NCBI RefSeq assembly: GCF_009730915.1
Contig: NC_052477.1
Location: 29,894,420-29,958,419 of the forward strand
DNA length: 64,000 nucleotides
Source of the DNA: Dioscorea cayenensis subsp. rotundata
Taxonomy: Eukaryota; Streptophyta; Magnoliopsida; Dioscoreales; Dioscoreaceae
Direction of reading: 5' to 3'
Within the stretch, counting starts at the first letter, position 1; every line of letters starts with the position of its first letter. A model generated the notes under the pieces. It was not told where the DNA came from, searched no databases, and saw only the letters and a list, made by a program, of their open reading frames with translations. This document shows, piece after piece, positions 11,250 to 22,100 of this stretch. The position numbers were made by a program, and so were the translations under genes.

Positions 11250-12797
11250 ACTTACCAATGCCAAAGATAAGATCTTTCGCATAATTATTTAGGTAATTTA
11301 TTCAAGAGCTCTTACCTATGATCATCCTTTGACATGTTATGGCAGTCTTCACTTGTACTCAACATTGTCCAATTGGATCAGGGGGGACCTAGAATTAGTT
11401 CCAGTTTTCACTTTGTCATATATGTTTATCTTTACCTGTTGGATATCTATCATACATGCAGAAGTCTAGCTCATATAAACTCTTATTAAGATAAGCAAGA
11501 GTTAACTTTATGCATTTAATCTAATTGCTGCCTTTGAAAATAAGTGATCTTGTTTTTTGTCAGCCACAACCACTCTTTTATGAAAATGAGTTTGATTTTA
11601 TCAATTCTATCAGAAAATACATTACATGTCATGCCCTTGCAATGTCTTAGAGAAGATCTTTCTTGTAATTATTTAGGTGATTTATTGAAGAACTCTTACC
11701 CATGATCATCCTTTGTCATGTTATGACAGCCTTCACTTACACTCAACATTGTCCAGTTCGATCATGGGAAACCTAGAATTAGCTCCAGTGTTCACTTTGT
11801 CATATATGTTTATCTTTGCCTGTTGGATGTCTATCATACATGCAGAAGTCCAGCTCATATTAACTCTTATTAGGATAAGCAATAGTTAACTTCGATCATG
11901 CATATAATCTACTTGCTGTCTCTGAAAATAAATGCTCTTGTTTTCTGTCAAGCACAACCAATCTTTTACGGAAATGAGTTCAATTTTATCACTTGTATCG
12001 GAAAATAATGTACATGTCATGCCCTTGCAATGCCAAAGATAAAATCTTTTTTGTAATTATTTAGGTGAATTATTGAAGAGCTCTTACATATGATCATCCT
12101 TTGACATGTTAAGGCAGTCTTCACTTGTACTCAACACTGTCCAGTTGGATCAGGGGAGACCTAGAATTAGCTCCAGTCTTTCACTTTGTCATATATGTTT
12201 ATCTTTGCCCTGTTGGATGTCTATCATACATGCAGAAGTCTAGCTCATATGAACTCTAGTTAGGATAAGCAAGAATTAACTTCATGCATATGATCTAATT
12301 GCTGTCTCTGAAATAAGTGATCTTGTTTTTGTCAACCACAATTACTCTTTTATGAAAATGAGTTTGATTTTACCAATTATATAAGAAAATACAGTGCATG
12401 TCATTCCCTTGCAATGTCAAAGATAAGATCTTTCCCACAATTATCTAGGTAAATAAATTATTGAAGAGCTCTTACCTATGATCATCCTTTTGACATGTTA
12501 TGGCAGTCTTCATTTTGTCTAGTTGGATCAGGGGAAACCTAGAATTAGCTCCAGTCTTCACTTTGTCATATATGTTTATCTTTGCCTGTTGGATGTCTAT
12601 CATACATGCAGACTTCTTGCTCATATGAACTCTTGTTAGGATAAGCATGAATTAACTTCATGCATATAATCTAATTGCTGTCTTTGAAATTAAGTGGTCT
12701 TGTTCTTTGTCAACCCCAACCACTCTTTTATGAAAATGAGTTTGATTTTATCTGTTCTATTAGAAAAATACTGTACATGTCATGATCTTGCAATGTT
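11250..12797. repeat. Tandem array, about 4 units of about 385 bp
   Basis: Four head-to-tail copies begin near 11250, 11636, 12026 and 12410. Each contains GATCTTT, then ATTATTTAGGT, then TGATCATCCTTTGACATGTT, CTTTGTCATATATGTTTATC, and ends near CATGTCATGCCCTTGCAATG. Units differ by scattered substitutions and 1-5-bp indels. No conserved open frame runs through the units. Probably a local satellite or segmental amplification. Confidence 0.9.
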
Positions 12798-15700
12798 TAC
12801 CATAGACAGTGGACAAAGATGGGACAAAAGGGTTGTGCCTTTGTCTCCTGATGAACTAGATCATGGTTGGTTGACCAGTCATTGCTTTATACTCAAATCC
12901 ATAAATGTATTTATTTCAGGATCTGGACACAGGAATTTGAGAACCAGAAAGATTGCCAGAAACTATGAAGGTCCCCTCCTTGTCCCAGACAAATGATCTC
13001 CTGGGAAATTATTCACAATACAGCACTATGTTAGGATGAGATTGACTCCTTTTCTGGTAGGTGACAAAGTTACTGATGCTCATTAGATTGAACTTTAATG
13101 TCCTTTCATCTTTGATATTTCTCTTTGTTGCAAAGCACTTTCATGGATAACCTAGCAATCAAAGATACTTGTTCGTGCTACCCACGCACACACAGACACA
13201 CACTATATTTGCATCAATGCTTGAGAATCTCATTATATCTCTGGTTGTCATGCCTTTAGAATAATAGTAGCAGTTTCAAAAATATTCTCTACTTGAATTA
13301 TTTATCAGCTGTGTGTGTGGTTGTTGTGCCACTTTTTATCTCTTAATAATAATTAGTCCCATTCATAGTGACAAGAAACTATTGAAATTTTCTCGTATAC
13401 ACATGTCACTAGTTACTAATTTTGTACATCTGACGTCGATTATGTCTTTTTGTCTTGCTGACAGAAATGGAAATTGCATGTACATTGTACACAAACTCAA
13501 AACACAGCTTGTTACTAATTTTGCACAATAATTGGTTGTTAATACTAGCCACAAAAATTGTAAATATTAGCAATGAAAAAAAGTATCTCTGATTGCTGAA
13601 GACATGCAAAGAGATCCTCCATGAGTTGTGGTTGGAGATTCATAGGTTATGAGCTTTATAGGATATATAGTAGAGGCCACACACATCTCTCATGTAGGAC
13701 CATTTGTAAACTGAAAGGTAGGCATGTGGCCGGGATTTAATGTCCCACATCTTTTGTGCTTATTCTTCATCTCCTTTCCTTCTTCATACTCATACTCTTG
13801 TTTCTTTATTTATTTTTAACCTTTTTTTATTTCTCTCAACTTGGTGTTTGTATATTCCTTATAATATTTGTTTTTTTATAATTCATTTATTCTCTTTATT
13901 TATTTATTTTTCCTACTTTTGGGGTTGATAAGCTGGTGAATAAATGCAGAACTGATTCTTATGCCCAGATTCAATTAAACTTTATCTCTTTTTTTTTTCC
14001 TGTTTGGTTTCATCAGAACAAGTGGGATGTGTCTTTGCAAACTTAGCATGTGGGTGATGAATCGTGCACAGAACTACTTGCATTTCTATTAAACTTTATC
14101 TTTAATTTAATTAATTAATTAATTTTTTGTTTATCTATTTTAACTTAAAGCCTTTTTTTTTTCACACAGAGAGAATGTGTTATATTTATACATAAAGAAA
14201 GAAAGATTCACAGTTTTCTTATAATATGGGATCATGTCTTGTTATTCCTAGCTGTCTTCTGTGACTTAAGTTTGTGAAGTTTAATGATTTTTCTTTCCCA
14301 ATAATGTTGACTATATGTTTGCTTATCATGTTCAGCTTATTAATTAGGTTCATGTATTGAGAAATGCGTTCATTGGTCACCCTTGAACTTCTTGCTTGCA
14401 TCTTTCTAGATCTAGATTTATTAAGTTAAAAAAAATATATATTAACTTAATCATAATCACACGCTTTATATATCTCCCATATTTTACCATTTATATATAT
14501 ATATATATGATGTCATATTGTTTTGCACATGCGAGTGGATAACAGAAAGGTAAGAAGTCATGACATAATAATATATATATATATACAATTGTTTTAAAAA
14601 AAAAAAACTAAAAAAGTAAATAAATAAAAATAATAATAAGAAGGAAAAAGGTTATAGGAGGATAGTGAATGATGAGGGAGAGGGATGCGTGCATGGTTGT
14701 TGTGAAGGGGTGCATGGTGGGGAAAGCACGTTGTTATGTCGATCCAACGGCGCTCGCTTTGTCTCGTGCTTGACCGACAAAGCATCCTCGCCTTCCGCTC
14801 TTACCGGGCCCACACTTGTTCTTAACCTATCTATCTATCTATTGCCTTGTATTTCTCCTTTGTTATTTACTTGTTTACCCTTCTCTTCTTCTACCGCATG
14901 CTTTGATTGCTTGCGTGCGTGTGAGCACGCTTTCTCTTTCTCTCTCTCTCTCTCCCTCTTCTTGTTTTCTTTTTATGTGAATTCTTTTTACTATTTTTAA
15001 ATCCTATTTACTATCTTTTAATCTCAATCTTTTTCTCTTAGTTTTTTTTACCGGAATTCATGAGGGTTTTTTTTTTTTTTTAAATTTTAATACAAGAATG
15101 TGGTAAATGTGCACAAATGTAAAACTATTATCACAACAAACTTGTGTTCTTACCCCACGTGAGATAAAGTTTGAATCTTTCTCCTCAACAGGATATGAAT
15201 ATCTTACTCAAAGGATTGATGCCGATAAAAAAAGTGTTGATACTCATATCAGTTTTTTTTTTTTGGTTATTTTCTGTTTTTGATCCATAATTTTTTTAGA
15301 AATTATCAGCTATAAATTAGTGCTGGATGAAATATTAAAAGTTCTATAAAAAAAAATAGACCTTTCTCAGTAGATGTTAATTCATAAATTTAATTATACT
15401 AGTAATATATTTATATAATTTTTAAAAAAATATATATGTAACCATCTAATTTACTCTTATTTGGTAATTAATTTTCAACATTTTCAATGAAACTATATAT
15501 ATATATATTTCATGGAATAGCTGTAACCAATTAAACCATCTTTACATGTGACAATTCATGTGGCTTGGACAAAACATAAATCATTGAAAAAAATAAATAA
15601 ATAAAATTTTATTCTAATCATATTTTCCAAAATAAAAAATAATAAAAAGAAGAAGAAAAGCAATTGGATAAAGGACACAATGACAGGTGGCAAATAGAGC

Positions 15701-16331
15701 AAGGGCCCAAAGCATAGTAAGGCCACGAAATGGTTCCCTGGCCATAAGAACCATCACCGAGCCATTTCAAGCTTCCACCTCATCCCATTCATCCGCCGAG
15801 TTGCCGAGCCTTCTCTTATTCAATCCTAGCCCTCCATCTTCCCATCTGGACGGTCCTCATTCCACACCCACTCATTTAGCTATTCCTTCTCACCCGCTTA
15901 TCTTTTTCTCCTCACGCCACTCATCAATCCATAACCATCCAGAAACCCCAACCTTCACGTCATTATTATTATTATATCCCTAAATATCACCTCTTTTTGG
16001 ATAACACACGTGGATTTCCTTCCTTTTTTTTTTTTTTATTTCTTTAAAAAATCTTTATATATATTTATATACCTTTTTTTTTTACATGTATATCATTCAA
16101 AAAATCAATAATTATTAATACACGTGGATAATTATTAATACACTTCTCACACTTTATTTTTTCAATAAAAAAATATTTTAATTTTAATTTTTATTTTAAT
16201 TTTGATATTAAGTAACAAATACCTCTATTTAAAATTAATAATCAAGAGTAGAAAAATCCAGTATTAATAAGTCAAGAGTTCATTAGTTTTAATATTAATT
16301 TTTAAACTAAATGTATAAACACTCTCTAAAC

Positions 16332-16376
<45 letters not shown>

Positions 16377-16491
16377 ATGTTTTAATGAATTTGGAATATG
16401 GCCAAAAAAAAGGGTCTGTTATGTAAAATAATGTATTTATAGGGGTTTATCTGAAAAAATAACAATAATATTTTATGCCCTTTAGCGTGAG
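12798..16491. other. Long AT-rich spacer between SFC1 and the kinase gene
   Basis: 12798-13080 continues past the tandem array and contains a 100-codon open stretch ending at 12996 with an acceptor-like TTTATTTCAG inside it; I recognise no family. 13081-14600 is AT-rich with microsatellites (AATTAATT, TATATA). 14640-15000 and 15690-15980 have higher GC and short open frames, but no homology I recognise. 16336-16370 is an (AT)n run. No tRNA or rRNA seen. Confidence 0.45.
16336..16370. repeat. (AT)n microsatellite
   Basis: About 17 uninterrupted AT units in the distal kinase promoter. Confidence 0.95.
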
Positions 16492-16501
16492 TATATATAT
16501 A
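16492..16501 (+). promoter_or_regulatory. TATA box of the MAPKKK gene
   Basis: TATATATATA about 113 bp upstream of the ATG at 16614, followed by a C/T-rich leader typical of plant transcripts. Confidence 0.45.
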
Positions 16502-16613
16502 CACAACGAACGCTAGTAATAAGTCCCCACTCAAACACACTTCAAACCAGAACAAAACGCCATATTTTTTCTCCTCCTCTGTTTTCATCTTTCTCAATTC
16601 CAGAGAGACGAAC

Positions 16614-17912
16614 ATGGTCATGGATAACACCAACAAGAGAAACTGGAGAAGAGGGAGTTGCATCGGAAAAGGATCCTTCGGAGCTGTATACCTCGCCGCC
16701 GGCGATGGAGACTCGCCGGTTTTCGCTGTAAAAACTGTTGCTTGTTCCACTCTGTCATCTTGCAAGCAATCTACAGCCATGGCCGCTTTGGAGAACGAGA
16801 TTCAAATAGTTCGGTCAATAAGCTCGCCTTATATTGTCTCTTACCTCGGAGATGATGTCACGAAGGAGCCCAAGCTCGGCGGTGAATGTCGGAACTTGCA
16901 TCTCGAGTACATGGTCGGAGGGACGGTGGCGAAGAGGAGTGATAGGATTGATGAGAGTGAAATCAAGGCGTACACGCGTTGCGTGGTGCGTGGGTTACAT
17001 TACCTGCACACGGTGGCCGGAGTAGTTCACGGTGATGTGAAAGGTGAGAACGTGTTGGTCGGAGCAGTGGCAGGAGTGGCAAAGCTTGCGGATTTCGGTT
17101 CTTCAAGAAGGATTAATGGAGAAAAGGACGAGGAGGTGGTGGTGGGAGGGACGCCGTTGTGGATGGCGCCGGAGGTGGCGAGAGGAGAGAGACAGAGGGT
17201 GGAGTCGGATGTGTGGTCGTTGGGATGTATGGTTATAGAGATGGTGAGTGGAGGGAGACCGTGGGGGAAGGGATGGGGAGAAGGGGAGGAAGTAGGGAAG
17301 GTGATGTATAGGATTGGGTATGGGGAGGAGGTGCCGGAGATGCCGGCGGGGATGTCGGTGGAAGGGAGGGATTTTGTTGGTAAGTGTTTGAGAAGGGAGG
17401 TTGGGGAGAGGTGGAGTTGTGAGGAGTTGTTGAAGCATGGGTTTTTAAGGGAAGGAGATAGGGTGCCTGATGGGCCATCGCCGAGGAGTGTGTTTGAATG
17501 GGGGAGTGTTTTGGAGTTTGAGGAAGGGAGGAGTGGATGGTCAAGTGAGGATGAGGAGGATGAGGAGGTGGTGATTGGGTTGGTGAGGGAGAGAGTGAGG
17601 GAGTTGGCTGAGGAGGGAGAAGGGGGAGGATGGGAAATGATGATTAGTGAGGAAGGGTGGGAGGTGGTCAGAGGAGGAGAAGGGGAGTGTGGTGGTAGTG
17701 GTGATTGTCGTTCCTCTGTTTTATCTTGTTCTTGTTATTGTTATTGTTATTGTTCTTTTTCTTTTTCGTTATGTTGTTGTTGTTGTTGTTGTTGTTGTTG
17801 GGATGGGTGGAATGATTTTGGTGATGAGTTGTTATGGTGGAGTATGATTTATGATAATTCATTTCTACTTCTTTCGATTTCGCTTTGGGTTTTTATTTTT
17901 ATTTGGTGTTAA
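16614..17912 (+). CDS. MAPKKK17/18-like Ser/Thr protein kinase, intronless
   Basis: MEKK-type kinase resembling the ABA-responsive MAPKKK17/18 group, which is intronless and works at the top of a MAP-kinase cascade. Kinase landmarks: GKGSFGAVYLA (18-28), FAVK with Lys40, Glu60 of helix C, HGDVKGENV (139-147; HGD replaces HRD, so not an RD kinase), DFG (160-162) and GTPLWMAPE (179-187). An acidic linker follows (EDEEDEEVV). From about residue 363 the translation turns into Cys/Tyr/Ser runs, including nine consecutive Cys from a TGT repeat, then a hydrophobic tail to 432 residues. That tail looks like translated 3' UTR; in another frame a TAG occurs near 17698, so a 1-2-nt indel may hide the true C-terminus. 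The kinase domain itself is intact. Confidence 0.9.
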   Translation: MVMDNTNKRNWRRGSCIGKGSFGAVYLAAGDGDSPVFAVKTVACSTLSSCKQSTAMAALENEIQIVRSISSPYIVSYLGDDVTKEPKLGGECRNLHLEYMVGGTVAKRSDRIDESEIKAYTRCVVRGLHYLHTVAGVVHGDVKGENVLVGAVAGVAKLADFGSSRRINGEKDEEVVVGGTPLWMAPEVARGERQRVESDVWSLGCMVIEMVSGGRPWGKGWGEGEEVGKVMYRIGYGEEVPEMPAGMSVEGRDFVGKCLRREVGERWSCEELLKHGFLREGDRVPDGPSPRSVFEWGSVLEFEEGRSGWSSEDEEDEEVVIGLVRERVRELAEEGEGGGWEMMISEEGWEVVRGGEGECGGSGDCRSSVLSCSCYCYCYCSFSFSLCCCCCCCCCWDGWNDFGDELLWWSMIYDNSFLLLSISLWVFIFIWC

Positions 17913-19128
17913 AAAGGGTGTTGGATGATGACAGACAGGTGAGAAATTGATTTTACAGAAACTTGGGGAGAAGTTGGTGATTGGGAGGAGCATTTTCAAT
18001 TAATTGAGGACCCAAATCACAACACATTTTTTGAGAATTAAAGTAGAATTGAATATTTTGGTAAAATTCGTACAGTGATATGGTGTGGGCTTTCACATGT
18101 GGAGCTATTCCTTGGAGTTGATAGATTCTACTCCAAAACAGGATAAATGGTAGCCATACCAGGTAAGAAATGTTTGGATAAAACCAGGTTAACAGGCATG
18201 AGACCTACCGGTAAATAAAAAATTATTCAGACATCTAAGCAACAAACCAAACTGGATGCGTATCTACAAATTGATTGGTGCATGTATAAAGCCGTAAGCT
18301 TTAGCTGAATTTTTTTTTAAAAGGAGTGACTAGTTTGCACAACAATGTCATAAAAGACAATGAATATATGTCCCTCTGTACAAACTTGCATTAATTGCAA
18401 GACTCAAAGGTCCAGAATTCTCAGTAGGTACAGATACAAGTGAAACCTGCGCTTTAGATTCTTGCCCCATCACAATCTTCAGTGAAATGCTATATGTTCT
18501 CCAAGTTTCACGCAAACAACATTTAAGTGTGACGCTTGCTGCTCCAACAAACACTGCTAAACAATTTAAAAAAATAAAAAAAATGTATAAACTCGTACAG
18601 TATAAGCTCGTTACAAAACATTCTTGATCAACAAAAGCAGGATAAGTTTTTTTGAAAAAATTTTTTTATATAAAAAATCCCTGCTTCTTCATACAAAGAA
18701 TCCAATCTAATTCTAATTCACCAAGGCATCCGGTCATGTAGGCAAATGAATGAATGGGGGAATTATGACTGCCAAGTCCAAATCTTTTAAATATGTCTAT
18801 TCTTTATAATATGATGCATTTCACACAACATACCCTCAATCTTTCTTCACACTATATGAGATATTTCCACACTATACAGCTCGACCCTGTATGTAGGAAG
18901 AGAACAACTTTGGAAAAGAAATCAAAGCTCCAGTCATAAAAAAATCTGGAACTAACACACACCTGAAAATGAGATGCAACGTCAGCATGATGGGGAAAAA
19001 ATAATCAAGTAAATTTCTTTATGAGCATGACATGGATGTAGAAGCAGAACTTACTATGCAAATGAGGCGGACGACAACAAATAAACCAAATGCAGCAATC
19101 TGAATAGGGTGCAGGTATTAAATTTTCT
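17913..19128. other. Spacer between convergent kinase and importin-11 genes
   Basis: Contains the 3' UTRs of both genes. 18348-18554 is open on the minus strand for 68 codons but shows no family I recognise and is probably importin 3' UTR. A possible 3'-UTR splice acceptor (minus strand) lies near 18962. Confidence 0.4.
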
Positions 19129-22100
19129 TCAAGACATCTTTAAGGCCTGTTGCAACTGGGCAAATGCTGATGGGTGGATCCTGCTAACAGCAGCATTAAA
19201 AGATCCTTCACCGTGTATAGCAGCACATGTTTTAAGGTTTTCTCTGAGGACATCTTCCAAAGACAACCGCTTGATGGGGTCTGAATCCTTAATCTGATTA
19301 AAAAAAATATTTTTGTTTGCAAAAACACCTTCAAACATCCAAATAAAAAATAAATAAAAAGTTCAAGCTCGGTCACTATGAAGGCAACGACACTCACTTG
19401 TTTCCTCCTGAATTCCTTGCTCTGGACAGCACCATATCCAAACGTCTCACTACAGGGAGCCGAAGAGCTAGTAGTATCACTGCTGCTAAGAGGGCAGAGA
19501 ATTCATATTGCAAAAAAAATAACACACACTCACACAAGAGACTTGCAATGAAATACTAGTGTCTTGGGATGAAGTACCTGGAATCTTCATCAACTACTTC
19601 TTCACCTCCTCCCAATATGACACTGGTACAAACGCTGCAGAACCAAAATAAAAATTGATTAATTGATTTTCAATAATACTAGTAATAATAAAAGAATAAA
19701 AAGATTAACAAGTTCAAACAAACACAGGTGCATTCTTTTGATAAATTATACCTTAAGATATCATCAAGCTTATCCATAACTTCAGGTAATCTCAAGGTCA
19801 AAATGACAGCCAATGCCAAAGCATAGGTTTTTCTCTGTATATTTGTACAATTGTCCATCTGCATGTTGAGTACCAGAAAGCACATAAGAGCATACATACC
19901 TTACACAAATTAAGGGCATAACATCAAATTGAAAGTCCAAGTTTTAAGAGTGCAGAATCGGAAGGTCAAACAGAGAATCACAGTAGGCAGAGCCATAATT
20001 CCATGAATAATCACCCAATCAAAATGCTACAGCCCGGGTGATGGAAAGCCAAAAAGCATGATTTTAAAAGGAGGATAAAGCAGGTAACTCTGAATCACTC
20101 AATGACATCTAAATCGAGAACAGATAGTGGCAACAAACAATTGTTTCCAACACAGGTCATTAATGGAAAAGAGCCAAAACAGCAGATTGATTAAAAAGAA
20201 ATAAATATACATTACATGACTGCATATATACATACCAATTGTTGTCAGCAAAAGGTTCGTAAACAACTGAAAAAATGCACTGAATATCAAGATATTTAGA
20301 TGATACAGCACCTTATCAAGCCACATATCAACCAAACATAGAAGAATATTTTGGTTGGTGGAAAGTCCAGCCTGTTGAAGAACCAAAGCAAGAGATGTTT
20401 CTGATGCTAAATGAGCAAGGTAGTTTGTATTCATAACCAGCAACCTCGCCAGAATAGCACCACAAGCTGTACGGACAGTTGTCTTGGAAGGATTATGGTT
20501 ATCTTCACCAGTTAAGCATATGACAAAGAGTTTCTGTAAAGCAGACTGGAGCAGTTAGAGTCCAAGAAACTCAGGTAAGGACTAAAAAAATCTTACTTAG
20601 CATTAACAGTCCAAATACCTGTAATACCCCAGAAATTAAAGGAGGAACCTCCACGGAAAGCACTACACAGAGCAATCATGATAGTCAGGATGGCAGGACT
20701 GAATAACCAGTAGGTTAAGCACATCAAAACAGACTAGAAACCCGCTGTATATGTAACAAATATCTTTAAGAATCAACACTCAGCTTATCATGATTTGCAG
20801 CCTACAAATAAAGGCCCACAATAATTGTCTGTAAAATATTAATCTGATGTCACCACAAGATAAGAATCCTCACTAAAATGTCAATTCAATACATTCCATA
20901 AATAAAGTAGGAAATAGACACACACACACGCACACACACAGAAGCCATAAAACAGAAGGTCAACTAATGGATGATCACTTTTTTGTTTTAACCCTTTGAC
21001 AGTAAGAATCTCGCATCCATCATTCAAAAAATTTCAGAAAACTATGAAGAATTCATTAATTATGTCAGCATAGCATATAACTCCTAAAATTTGGTTAGGC
21101 TGCATAAGTTTGACATGCTAAATTTCATTTTTATTGAAGGAACTGGCTGACAGAGTAACAAATAAAATTTACTGTTTCCTGTAATAAGACAAGAATATTA
21201 ATGCTAGTTAAATCGACTCAAAGAAGCAACAGAATATCTGGGAAAAAAAAATTTAACAAAAGATGACCTGGTGTATTTACCTGAATAAGAATATCAATGA
21301 CAGGAAATAATGAAAGAAGTCCTTTGTCATTGACATTTCCAACAATACCATCGAGAAGTTTGACCAAACTGGAAGCATGCCTGTTGAGGAACTCAGGGCC
21401 ACCAAAAATTATGTAGCCCTCGATGATACTGACGCCCACCTGGAATAGAAGAACAGCATGTTAATGCTTTACACAAATGTTCAAGAAAAATATTAAATGG
21501 TGCACATGGTAACCTGATTAACTGAACTGATGGCATAACTTCTAAGTGAAATATAGGTCTCTTTTAAGATACAGCTCATTAGATAACTTATTACAATATA
21601 TTTTAGAATTAATGAAGTAATACCGAATAACAAAGATTATCAGTGAAAATAGAAATTTCTTCCTCTTCATTTGTGAGAAATGTGACCGGCCACTTTGAAG
21701 GGAAGGAGACCAAGCCTTATCAAGAAGTGAAGTACCAACTCTCCTATTGTGGAGATGGTGCATGTAAAAATTTCAGCGAGAGGAAAACAGAAAAAATAAT
21801 TATAGAAGAGGAAATTTTAAGAGAATGGTTCTGTGAGAGATAGCTCTTTATACAACTTATTAGGATAAATCAACAAAATCTAATTAATCAATATGGAATA
21901 GTAAAGACTATAGGTGCAATAACAAAGACCTTCCATGCAAGTAGAAATTCCAGTGAGAGGAAACAAATAAAAACTACATGGAAGAGGAAAACATAAGTGT
22001 ATGGTCCTGTAGAATATCCAGCAAATGATCAGCTAACCTCCAAATGATCGAAGCTTCTTTCAAGGATTGCCACCAGATATGGGAAAAAGTCCAGAAGTTG

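Noticed and set aside
14665-15000. 111-codon plus-strand frame with higher GC
   Set aside because: Its second half is low-complexity CT-rich sequence; no homology recognised and no splice context.
15687-15983. 98-codon plus-strand frame, Ser/His/Pro-rich
   Set aside because: Composition typical of a C-rich promoter stretch; no homology recognised.
17103-17544. Two minus-strand frames (111 and 103 codons) under the kinase
   Set aside because: They mirror the purine-rich kinase codons and give His/Pro/Ser-rich nonsense.
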